NCBI GenBank assembly: GCA_937901915.1
Contig: CALGUD010000144.1
Span: 1-31,646, forward strand
DNA length: 31,646 bases
Origin: an uncultured Flavobacteriaceae bacterium
Lineage (GTDB): Bacteria > Bacteroidota > Bacteroidia > Flavobacteriales > Flavobacteriaceae
Direction: 5' to 3'
The position numbers and the translations under genes were made by a program. Under the pieces are notes generated by a model. That model was not told the DNA's origin. It did not search any database and was given only the letters and a program-made list of their open reading frames with translations. Position 1 is the stretch's first letter, and the number at the start of each line of letters is the position of its first letter. Below, in pieces: positions 1-7,700 of the stretch.

Positions 1-5
1 ACACC

Positions 6-203
6 ATGAAGTCCTTCTACCAAAAATTAGTCAAACCGCTCGCTTTTCAATTGGATGCTGAGAATGCCCATCATTTAACAATGAAATTATTTGCTTTGGG
101 CAATACGCTCAGCCTCAATTCCCTCAATTTTTATCATAGATTGACGAAAGAGGAGAGAATTAAGTTAAAAAGAGTGGTTTTTGGTCTGGAATTTAAAAAA
201 TAG
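6..203 (+). pseudogene. pyrD: 5' fragment of dihydroorotate dehydrogenase (quinone), truncated
   Basis: The 65-residue reading frame matches the N-terminus of class 2 (membrane-associated, quinone-linked) dihydroorotate dehydrogenase, the fourth enzyme of UMP synthesis. The typical start is visible: a short amphipathic region with FQLDAENAHHLTMKL (residues 14-28), then VVFGLEFK near residue 57. In intact PyrD the next residues are NPVGLAAGFDKN, which begin the FMN-binding barrel. Here the frame runs straight into a TAG stop after FGLEFKK, so about 80% of the usual 340 residues, including all catalytic residues, are missing. The fragment cannot be active. No simple frameshift restores the barrel, because the following DNA belongs to the N-terminus of a glycoside hydrolase on the other strand. 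The identification rests on recalled family sequence. Confidence 0.8.
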
Positions 204-409
204 GCACTTACATCCGGATTTTCGGATTGGTCAAAAGCTTCATACCTGTAGTTATAATATCCGTTTTCATAAGGATCTACTATATAATTCCATTCACCAT
301 TGAGGCTCGTTGAATTTCGGTTATAAGTATTTATAAGAAGGTCTTCCTGGGCAACTACAGAAGTTACACTTAGCAGAAGCATTAAAGAAATCACAATAAA
401 TTTTCTCAT
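134..409 (-). pseudogene. 5' fragment of a secreted family 2 glycoside hydrolase, truncated
   Basis: The frame starts with a Sec signal peptide (MRKFIVISLMLLLSVTSVVAQ, cleavage probably after A20). About 50 residues typical of the N-terminus of Bacteroidota family 2 glycoside hydrolases follow (beta-glucuronidase/beta-galactosidase type): SLNGEWNYIVDPYENGYYNY and FDQSENP, the start of the sugar-binding jelly-roll domain. Family similarity ends near YF at residues 70-71 (position about 197). The remaining residues down to the stop are simply the complement of the pyrD fragment. An intact enzyme has roughly 600-900 residues, so the catalytic barrel is absent. Before the break this would have encoded a periplasmic or outer-surface enzyme releasing uronic acid or galactose from polysaccharide. 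The substrate cannot be told from this piece. Confidence 0.75.
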
Positions 410-592
410 CAGAGTATAGATTTAGTTAGCTTTCGATGCCGATTTTTAGTATCACATAAATATAAAGATTACCGGAGTAAAAGGATAGGTAAGGACTGTT
501 AAAAGTTATTTTTAAGATTTAAAGCCACTGATTTACGAATTTTATAAAGTTGCTGTAGTAGGTATTATATTGGATTACCAATTAGTGAACTT

Positions 593-605
593 GCCTGCGG
601 CAGGC
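593..605. repeat. Short GC-rich palindrome (gcctg-cgg-caggc)
   Basis: A perfect 5-bp inverted repeat with a three-base loop stands out in otherwise very AT-rich intergenic DNA downstream of the acetyltransferase. Short palindromes built on CCTGC/GCAGG are common between genes in Flavobacteria and may serve as transcript ends. No T-run follows on either strand, so a standard intrinsic terminator is not shown. Confidence 0.4.
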
Positions 606-640
606 TGGTCCGTGGCAAAAAAAATCATAAAGAATTTTCC

Positions 641-1129
641 CTAAAAAATCAATTGCATAAATACTGCATCCAGCCACCTGTCAAATTTATAGCCCACCTC
701 TTTAAACCTGGCTACTTCTTTAAACCCGAATTTTTTATGAAGTTCTATACTACCTATATTTTCAGAATCTATCCCTGCTATCATGCAATGCATTCCCTTA
801 TCTTTAGCCAGTTGCATGAGTTCAATGAGCATTCTTTTTCCTAATCCCTTTCCTCTATGCTCCGAATCAATATAAATGGAATGTTCGGCACTGTATTTAA
901 AACCTTCCCACGGCCTGAAAATACCATACGTTCCGAAACCAATTACTTTTCCACCCTCTGTAACCACAAGTACAGGCATACCTGCTTCCTGTTTTTTGGC
1001 AAACCAATCCATCTGTACCTCAAGGCTACGTGGATGGTAATCATAAACAGCAGTTGTGGTGGCAATAGCCTCGTTCAGGATATCTAAAATATCCGGCACA
1101 TCTTCTTTAACAGCTATTCTTATATTCAT
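641..1129 (-). CDS. GNAT N-acetyltransferase, phosphinothricin acetyltransferase-like
   Basis: This 162-residue cytoplasmic enzyme should transfer acetyl from acetyl-CoA to an amine. The sequence matches the phosphinothricin/methionine-sulfoximine acetyltransferase branch of the GNAT family: IRIAVKEDVPDILDILNEA at the start, TTAVYDYHPRS, the acetyl-CoA pyrophosphate loop HRGKGLGKRML, and ENIGSIELHKKFGFKEVARF near the C-terminus. The chosen start (ATG at 1129-1127) aligns with the family. The frame is open upstream to an ATG at 1183, but those 18 extra residues look like translated AT-rich leader. There is no clear Shine-Dalgarno sequence for either. The gene stands alone on its strand. The natural substrate is unknown, since relatives act on amino acids or herbicide analogues. 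Confidence 0.88.
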   Translation of the reverse strand: MNIRIAVKEDVPDILDILNEAIATTTAVYDYHPRSLEVQMDWFAKKQEAGMPVLVVTEGGKVIGFGTYGIFRPWEGFKYSAEHSIYIDSEHRGKGLGKRMLIELMQLAKDKGMHCMIAGIDSENIGSIELHKKFGFKEVARFKEVGYKFDRWLDAVFMQLIF

Positions 1130-1503
1130 CAGTTCAAATTTAAGAATATTATCAATCACAATCATTTTCTCTTTAACGAACAAAAAAATATTGATTGTTA
1201 AATTTTTTTAATAAAAAGGTATAAAGAATAAAAAATATGTGGTATATTTTGAGAGAATATGTACGTATATATCATTAATGAGATAAGGAAAAACCTTTAA
1301 TATATTTAATTTTATTAGCGTAAATAAGTATAAGCCTATTTATTAATTTTATTTTTTTCTAAATGAAACCTAAACAAATCCTACTCTCAGGAAAACTGAG
1401 TAAAATCTTTATATACAGGGTTCATCTGTTTTACGCTTTACAAAGCATCCAGGATTACACATCTCTGAAATAATCATAAGTAACCCCGATAAAAGTAGAA
1501 TGT
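1130..1503. other. Intergenic AT-rich stretch, no gene seen
   Basis: This 374-base stretch separates the divergently transcribed acetyltransferase and formyltransferase genes. It is dominated by A/T tracts. It must hold the promoters of both genes, and probably that of the whole five-gene unit starting at 1504. I found no clear match to the flavobacterial TTG/TAnnTTTG promoter, no credible reading frame and no RNA gene. Confidence 0.6.
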
Positions 1504-2454
1504 ATGAAGATTGTGCTCATAGGAACATTTCCGCTATGCCATTCATTATATGAATATTTATTGCAAAAAAAATATTTAAGAGGTATTTGTGTATCAAAAT
1601 CAGTCTCTTCTTCTTTTTGGTTGGAATCGGCAAAACAACATCAAATTAATACATTTACTGTTACAAAAGAGAATCTTTCTACCTCATTCAAAGAGTGGTT
1701 GATAAATACATCTCCCGACCTTGTAATTGTTTGCGGATTTTCCCTAAAAATACCGGAGGGCCTTTTAAAAATACCTATAAATGGATTTATAAACATTCAT
1801 TTCGGAAAGCTTCCTGAAAACAAAGGCCCGGACCCTGTTTTCTGGTCCATTAAAGCAAGAGAAAACGAAAGTGCTGTAACCATATACCAGATGGATAAAA
1901 ACTGGGACAGCGGAAGAACCCTTTTAATGCACCCTGTGCCATTGATATTGGGAGAAACATGGGGAATGGTAAATTCTAAAATGAGTTTTATGCTTCCTTC
2001 ACTGATAGAAAAAACCATATCATTGATAGAAACCGAAGATAGTTTCAAATATGAACAAATTTCCCAAACTTCTATTTACAATAAACGTCCCTCTTTTGAT
2101 GATCTCTCTATAAACTGGGAAACACAGACTGCAGACGAGATAGAAAGTTTAGTAAATGCCTGTAATCCAAAGTATGGTGGTGCAACTACTTATTACAAAG
2201 GTGCACCTGTTCAAATACTTGAAGTATCACCGGTAGACAGCCAGGTCCCGCTTTTAGGAAGAATTCCGGGAGAAATAATACATGCAACACCACAGGAAGG
2301 TGTATTTGTATGCTGTAAACTGGGACAAATGCTTAAAATAAATATAATAACTACCGATGCAGGGATATTGACAGCTGCAAAATATGCACATCTTGGTATA
2401 CATTCCGGACATCGGTTTACAACAGAAATAAAGGAACAAGTACATGTAAAATAA
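1504..2454 (+). CDS. Formyltransferase of the Fmt/ArnA fold, non-canonical
   Basis: The 316-residue protein has the two domains of 10-formyltetrahydrofolate-dependent formyltransferases: an N-terminal Rossmann-like formyl_trans_N domain (about 1-170) and a C-terminal OB-like domain (about 195-300; RPSFDDLSINWETQTADEIE through PGEIIH). The catalytic triad of the family is present as N97 and H99 (NIHFGKLP) and D135 (MDKNWDSG). The usual HxSLLP motif of methionyl-tRNA formyltransferase is altered to HFGKLP and the RGaaP segment reads KGPDPVFW. It is therefore probably not the housekeeping Fmt but a relative that formylates another amine, such as an amino sugar or a protein or peptide amine. It is the first gene of a same-strand unit, 39 bases upstream of two tail-collar genes. 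A role in modifying a product of that unit is inference. Confidence 0.8.
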   Translation: MKIVLIGTFPLCHSLYEYLLQKKYLRGICVSKSVSSSFWLESAKQHQINTFTVTKENLSTSFKEWLINTSPDLVIVCGFSLKIPEGLLKIPINGFINIHFGKLPENKGPDPVFWSIKARENESAVTIYQMDKNWDSGRTLLMHPVPLILGETWGMVNSKMSFMLPSLIEKTISLIETEDSFKYEQISQTSIYNKRPSFDDLSINWETQTADEIESLVNACNPKYGGATTYYKGAPVQILEVSPVDSQVPLLGRIPGEIIHATPQEGVFVCCKLGQMLKINIITTDAGILTAAKYAHLGIHSGHRFTTEIKEQVHVK

Positions 2455-2493
2455 TTTATATAAACAATTAATTAACCTTAAAAACTATTACTT

Positions 2494-3048
2494 ATGGAAG
2501 GAACATTATCCGAAATCCGCATGTTTGCGGGCAATTTTGCACCCAGAAACTGGGCTTTTTGTGAAGGGCAGTTACTACCAATTTCTTCAAACACTGCATT
2601 GTTTTCCCTTATAGGAACAATATATGGAGGAGATGGCAGAACCACCTTTGCTTTACCCGATTTAAGGGGCCGTGTGCCCATTGGTGCCGGACAAGGTCCT
2701 GGTTTATCTCATTATACTGTGGGAGATAGGGGCGGTACAGAATCTAATACCTTAACTGTAAACCAAATGCCATCACACAATCATCAAGGTGTGGCCAAGG
2801 TGAGTTCGGGAAATGCTACGCAGAGCGTCGCAACTAACGGTGCGTCCATTGCAACTCCGGGAAAAGGTTCCGGTAGGTCATTTGAGGCTACTGAAGGCTT
2901 TAATACTGCCTCACCGGATATTACCCTGAATTCAGATACTGTTTCAACTGTTTCTGTAGGCGGTAGCCAGCCGGTAAGTAATATACAGCCATATTTATCT
3001 ACTTATTACATTATTTGTCTGGTAGGAATTTTTCCTTCAAGAGATTAA
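2494..3048 (+). CDS. Phage tail collar-domain protein (microcystin-dependent-protein type), copy 1
   Basis: This 184-residue protein has the phage tail collar domain at residues 1-66 (IRMFAGNFAPRNWAFCEGQL, then LFSLIGTIYGGDGRTTFALP and DLRGRVPIG). A Gly/Ser/Thr-rich central region with the histidine cluster PSHNH (about 93-97) follows, then a hydrophobic end, PYLSTYYIICLVGIFPSRD. Bacterial relatives are called MdpB or microcystin-dependent proteins, and their role is not established. In phages this fold forms trimeric fibre tips. No signal peptide is present. No other tail, sheath, baseplate or capsid gene lies in the window, so this is not a prophage remnant by context. It is 27 bases upstream of a paralogue of identical length, which points to tandem duplication. 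Confidence 0.88.
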   Translation: MEGTLSEIRMFAGNFAPRNWAFCEGQLLPISSNTALFSLIGTIYGGDGRTTFALPDLRGRVPIGAGQGPGLSHYTVGDRGGTESNTLTVNQMPSHNHQGVAKVSSGNATQSVATNGASIATPGKGSGRSFEATEGFNTASPDITLNSDTVSTVSVGGSQPVSNIQPYLSTYYIICLVGIFPSRD

Positions 3049-3075
3049 AAAAACTAACTATAAAAATTAAACATT

Positions 3076-3630
3076 ATGGAAGGAACAATAGGGGAAATGC
3101 GTATGTTTGCCGGGAATTTTGCACCAAAATTCTGGGCTTTTTGCGAAGGGCAATTAGTAGCAATCAATCAGAACCAGGCATTATTTTCAGTTATAGGAAC
3201 CATTTATGGTGGAGATGGCATAAATACCTTTGGTTTGCCCGATTTAAGAGGACGTGTTCCAATTGGCCCCGGACAAGGCCCCGGAACATCTAATTATTCC
3301 CAAGGGCAAATGAGCGGAACAGAAACTAATATCTTAACTATAAACCAATTACCGGTACATAATCATAACGGATCACTAAAGGTAAGTTCAGGAAATGCGA
3401 CGCAGAGTGCAGCAACTAACGGTGCATCTATAGCAACTCCGGGAAAAGGTTCGGGCAGGTCATTCGTGGCTACAGATGGCTTCAATACAACTTCACCTGA
3501 TACCACATTAAATACTGAATCTGTGACGACTCTAAACACCGGAGGAAATGCACCCGTTAATAACGTGCAGCCATATTTAGTAATGAATTACATTATTTGC
3601 TTACAGGGATTATATCCAAGCAGAAACTAA
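3076..3630 (+). CDS. Phage tail collar-domain protein (microcystin-dependent-protein type), copy 2
   Basis: Exactly as long as copy 1 (184 residues) and collinear with it: the same MEG-T-E-RMFAGNFAP start, YGGDG, LPDLRGRVPIG, a histidine cluster (PVHNHN), and the PYL--YIICL-G-YPSR- end. The most similar part is not the collar itself but the centre (about residues 103-130), where SSGNATQS-ATNGASIATPGK and SGRSF are shared with very similar DNA. Neither copy has a signal peptide. The pair may form a hetero-oligomer or two fibre tips of different specificity, which is inference. A strong hairpin begins 12 bases after the stop, so transcription may be attenuated before the methyltransferase gene. 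Confidence 0.88.
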   Translation: MEGTIGEMRMFAGNFAPKFWAFCEGQLVAINQNQALFSVIGTIYGGDGINTFGLPDLRGRVPIGPGQGPGTSNYSQGQMSGTETNILTINQLPVHNHNGSLKVSSGNATQSAATNGASIATPGKGSGRSFVATDGFNTTSPDTTLNTESVTTLNTGGNAPVNNVQPYLVMNYIICLQGLYPSRN

Positions 3631-3641
3631 TCAACAATAAA

Positions 3642-3669
3642 AAGGAGGTGAATTAATCTTCACCTCCTT
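3642..3669 (+). promoter_or_regulatory. Perfect SD/anti-SD hairpin between collar gene and methyltransferase
   Basis: An 11-bp perfect inverted repeat (aaggaggtgaa / ttcacctcctt, loop ttaatc) lies between the stop of collar copy 2 and the methyltransferase start at 3680. Its left arm is an ideal Shine-Dalgarno sequence and its right arm copies the anti-SD tail of 16S rRNA, in a phylum that rarely uses SD sequences. No T-tract follows, so a simple rho-independent terminator is doubtful. The SD is about 30 bases from the ATG, too far for normal use. It may be an attenuator, an RNA stabiliser of the upstream message, or a ribosome-binding element. Confidence 0.7.
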
Positions 3670-3679
3670 ATATGAACAG

Positions 3680-4678
3680 ATGAAAAACAGAAGTTTAAAA
3701 AATATCGCCAAAAGCATAATCCACTCATCTAAAGAAAATGAGGGAGAACATGTATTGCTTTTGTATGATTTTTATCAGAACTTTTTAAAAGAAAATGAGC
3801 AGGCAGACCTATTGCTTAGTAGCGGGATTGCACTTTCAACAAAAAATGCTGCTGATTGTATACGGGACTACAAAAGAACAGCATCATTTATTAAAGGTGT
3901 TTATAAAGCCCTTTTATCCGCACTTAAAACATTCCCCGATACCAGACTTAACATCCTTTATGCCGGTTGCGGGCCTTTTGCACCTTTAATCTTGCCTTTA
4001 TTGCCATTATTTAAACCGGAACAGCTTTCCGTTACACTCATAGACATTAACGAATGTTCTATAGAAACAATAAAAGAAATTGTAGCGGAATTGGAATATG
4101 AACCATATATAGCAAATATTACAGTAGCCGATGCAACTCAATACAAATACTCCAAATTAAAAAACCTTCATTTGGTTATTACAGAAACAATGTTCCAGGC
4201 ATTAACAAGAGAACCGCAGGTGGCTATTACCCGGAATCTGGCTCCTCAATTAACCAAAGGAGGCATCCTGATACCTGAAGAAATTAAATTAAGCTGGGGG
4301 TTTTCTTTTTTTTCAAAAGAACCTTATTTGCACCAGTATAAAAATGAATATGAAGTTAAAAACAATGTTGGCCAAACCCTTAAAAAAACACCAATAAACA
4401 CTTTGTTTACACTTAACAAAGGTGAAAATTCAGAACAACAATCACCCTATTATTATGAAAGCAAATGGCACGAAAAGCCTGAAGATTATAAAGAAGCGCC
4501 GGATATTTGTATCTACACCACAATTAGCATTTTTGACACACATACTTTAGAAAATCAAGAATCCCTGATAACTAATCCGTACTGCCTGTTTTCGCTTTAT
4601 AATTTAAAAAAGCATGATAAATTTAGAATGCGTTATGACACACAGACTGTACCCCAATGGGAAATATTGGTGAATTGA
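3680..4678 (+). CDS. SAM-dependent methyltransferase, arginine-methyltransferase-like
   Basis: This 332-residue cytoplasmic protein has a Rossmann methyltransferase core. The glycine-rich SAM motif I is NILYAGCGPFAPL (from residue 91), followed by the acidic ribose-binding strand VTLIDIN (about 119-125), VADATQYK, and a loop with E169 in VITETMFQAL. That loop and the beta-rich C-terminal half resemble protein arginine methyltransferases, where a glutamate loop binds the guanidino group. The likeness is partial and the substrate is unknown. An N-terminal helical stretch (1-85) precedes the core. The start ATG overlaps the stop of a three-codon frame at 3672 (ATGAACAGATGA), a possible reinitiation arrangement. 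Its place between the collar proteins and the T9SS protein suggests that it modifies one of them, which is inference. Confidence 0.72.
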   Translation: MKNRSLKNIAKSIIHSSKENEGEHVLLLYDFYQNFLKENEQADLLLSSGIALSTKNAADCIRDYKRTASFIKGVYKALLSALKTFPDTRLNILYAGCGPFAPLILPLLPLFKPEQLSVTLIDINECSIETIKEIVAELEYEPYIANITVADATQYKYSKLKNLHLVITETMFQALTREPQVAITRNLAPQLTKGGILIPEEIKLSWGFSFFSKEPYLHQYKNEYEVKNNVGQTLKKTPINTLFTLNKGENSEQQSPYYYESKWHEKPEDYKEAPDICIYTTISIFDTHTLENQESLITNPYCLFSLYNLKKHDKFRMRYDTQTVPQWEILVN

Positions 4679-4706
4679 GACAAAAAATTACAAGAAAAAT
4701 ATAACT

Positions 4707-7700
4707 ATGAAACACTTATACTTGAAAATTTTGCTATCAACATTAATCACCATATCGGGGGTCAATTTTTTACAGGCACAGCAGTATATTGAAACATTTG
4801 AGAGTTTCTCTAACGGCAGTACTTCTTTTACCAGTGATGGGCAGTCGTTTAGCCTCACGGGAGGTTTCCATGTTGCATTTCTTTTAGGGTTGGGGGCTAG
4901 CAATTCTAATTTTTTTGTAGATAATTCAGGTAATGAGTCTCTCGGAGATATAGTTTCCATTCAAACCTCCAATACTGCTACTTTTACCATGAAAGATGTT
5001 GATATATATCTATCTGAAGATTCTGGAAATAACCCGGGTGGTAGCGGAAGTGTAATCATCAGGGGGAGACTGGATGGCTCCACAGTCTTTACAGTGACGA
5101 GAAGTACCGGAATCAATGATAATTTAGGTGTTGACAACGGGTTTTTTAATGTTAACTTCGCTACCGAGGGAGGTGTTGACAACAGCTTAACTGTGATAGA
5201 TGAACTTCAGTTTGAGCTTACCGGTAGTTTTGATTATATCGCCATAGATGAGTTTACGTATGATATTGAAGAGGTAGTTGTAGACACCAGCCCTCCTTTT
5301 GCATTGAGTATTGATCTCAACGGAACTCCTCCTACCACTGCCGATGAGGTAAATTTTACAGTAACTTTTGATGAAGATGCCTCTAATGTAACCCTGGATG
5401 ATTTTACTTTGGATGCTGTGGGTACTACCGGAAACCTTTCCAATATTACAGGTTTAGGTACAACGTATGTTGTAACTGTAAATAATATTTCAGGGGAAGG
5501 GACTATCAGTATAGATTTGAATTCATCAACAGATATAGAGGACACACTGGGAAATACCGGCACACCGGCTTTCACTGCAGGTGAAAACCATACCGTGTCC
5601 GCTTGTTATGAAGAAGATTTTGAGTCGTTTACTGATGGGGCTTCTACATTCACCAGTAACGGATTGTCATTTAACTCCACAAACGGCTTGGTGGTGGAAA
5701 ATGTAGATGATGCCGGGGCTAGTGAATCAGACAGATACCTGGACAATAACGGGAATGGCCCGGGAACGTATGCCATACAAACTACCGGGGGTGAATTGTT
5801 TACCGTCAGCTCTGTTGATTTGTACCTATCTTCAATTGTTGCAGGTACAACCCCAACAAATGATGGTACTATTACCATTAATGGCAAATCATCTGGTGTA
5901 GATGTTTTTACGATTACCAAAACTTCAGGTTTTCCTAATGATCTAAGCAGTGATAACGGTTTTTTTAATGTGAATTTTGCGACCGATGGTGCATCCGATT
6001 ATTCCACAACAAATATTGATGAACTCGAAATTGTAATTGCATCTTCATTTGTATACCTGGCGGTAGACCATTTGGATTTCTGTGAAGAAGGCACTATAGA
6101 TACTTTTCCTCCAATTGTTCAAAGCATCGAAGTTTCCGGTAATCCGACTACTTTAGATACCTCTGTGGATTTTATAGTTACTTTTAATGAAAATGTAAAT
6201 AATGTTACAACCGATGATTTTTCTTTGGACCTGAATGGTACCACGGGAAATATCGCTTCGGTTACAGGCGCAAATAATGTTTATACGGTCACTGTAAATA
6301 ATATTGACGGTGATGGAACTATTAGTATAGATCTCAATTCATCAACAGATATTGAAGATGCACTTGGAAATAGTGGTGTAGCCGGTTTCACAGCCGGTGA
6401 AACACATATAGTCTCTGATTGCTTTTCTGAGGATTTTGAATCTTTTTCCGACGGAGCTACAACATTTACAAGTAATGGAAAAGCATTTACCACTACAAAC
6501 GGGTTAGAAGTGAACTTACTAAATGGTGGCGGTACTAATGACACTGACCAATTTTTAGAAAATAATGGTGCTGGTGCCGGAAGTTATTCCATTCAAACTA
6601 CCGACAATTCCCTCATCAATGTAAATTCCCTCTTTTTGTTTGTGTCTTCGGACGTGACAGGAACCGTACCAACTGATGATGGCACAGTGGCTATACGTGG
6701 TATGTTAGATGGCAGTATGGTTTATACTATTGACTTAAATAGCGGCAACATCACTTTTCCCACGGATGTAGCACAAGGAAATAACGGTTTTTTTGAGGTT
6801 GATTTTGTTGCGCACGGAGCCTCAGATGTTAGTGCGATGAATGTAGATGAAATACAAATCGAAATTCTCTCCGATTTCGTCTATCTGGCAATAGATAGCT
6901 TTGAGTTTTGTCTGGATATAGACACAACGCCTCCGGGTGTAACCATTAGCTCTGCAGAGAGCTCACCAACCAACGCCAGTTCAATCCCGTTAACAATTAC
7001 CTTTGACGAGGCCGTTAGTGGTTTTGGTGCGGGCGATATCATAGTAGGCAATGGATCCCTTACTGCCTTTTCAGGGTCAGGGTCAGTTTACAACATAGAT
7101 GTAACCCCGGGAGCAGACGACCCGGTAACGGTAGATGTCAACGCTGGAGTGGCCATGGATGCTGCAGGGAATACCAACACAGCAGCCACTCAGTTTAGTA
7201 TAATATATGATGGAACTTCCCCGGGTGTAACTATTGCCTCCTCTGAGAGTTCTCCTACCAATACAAGTCCAATCTCGATGACCATTACTTTTGATGAGCC
7301 TGTGAGTGGTTTTGTGATCGGAGACCTCACAGTAGATAATGGTTCTGCTTCCAATTTTGTAGCTGTAGATGGTAGTATATATACTGCAGACATCACACCA
7401 AGTGGTGTTGGTGATATTACTGTTGACATTGCTGCTGGAGTAGCCCAGGACGCATCTGGCAATGATAATACCGCAGCCTCTCAAATGTTAATCACTTTTG
7501 ATAACATCACACCAACTGCTAATATTCAAGATGAACCCCCAGTAGTGAATAGTACTGCAGCATTTGGCGTAACACTCCAGTTCAGTGAAGATGTTACCGG
7601 GTTTGTGATTGGTGATATTACTGTAGGTAATGGTTCTGTTTCGAACTTTGTGGCTGTAGATGGCAACACCTATACTGCAGACATCACACCAAATGGTGCC

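Noticed and set aside
641..844. Plus-strand short frames opposite the acetyltransferase
   Set aside because: They are antisense to a gene with clear GNAT motifs and show no features of their own.
3015..3293. 92-codon plus-strand frame overlapping both collar genes
   Set aside because: It is out of frame with both recognised collar proteins and its translation is an arginine-rich shadow with no domain.
2494..3630. Prophage or contractile injection remnant
   Set aside because: Only collar-domain proteins are present. No sheath, tube, baseplate, capsid, integrase or lysis gene is near, and the domain is common in non-phage bacterial proteins.
7083..7484. Long minus-strand open frames across the giant repeat protein
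   Set aside because: They are antisense to repeated Ig-like modules and recur with the repeats. Their translations are low-complexity and show no family features.
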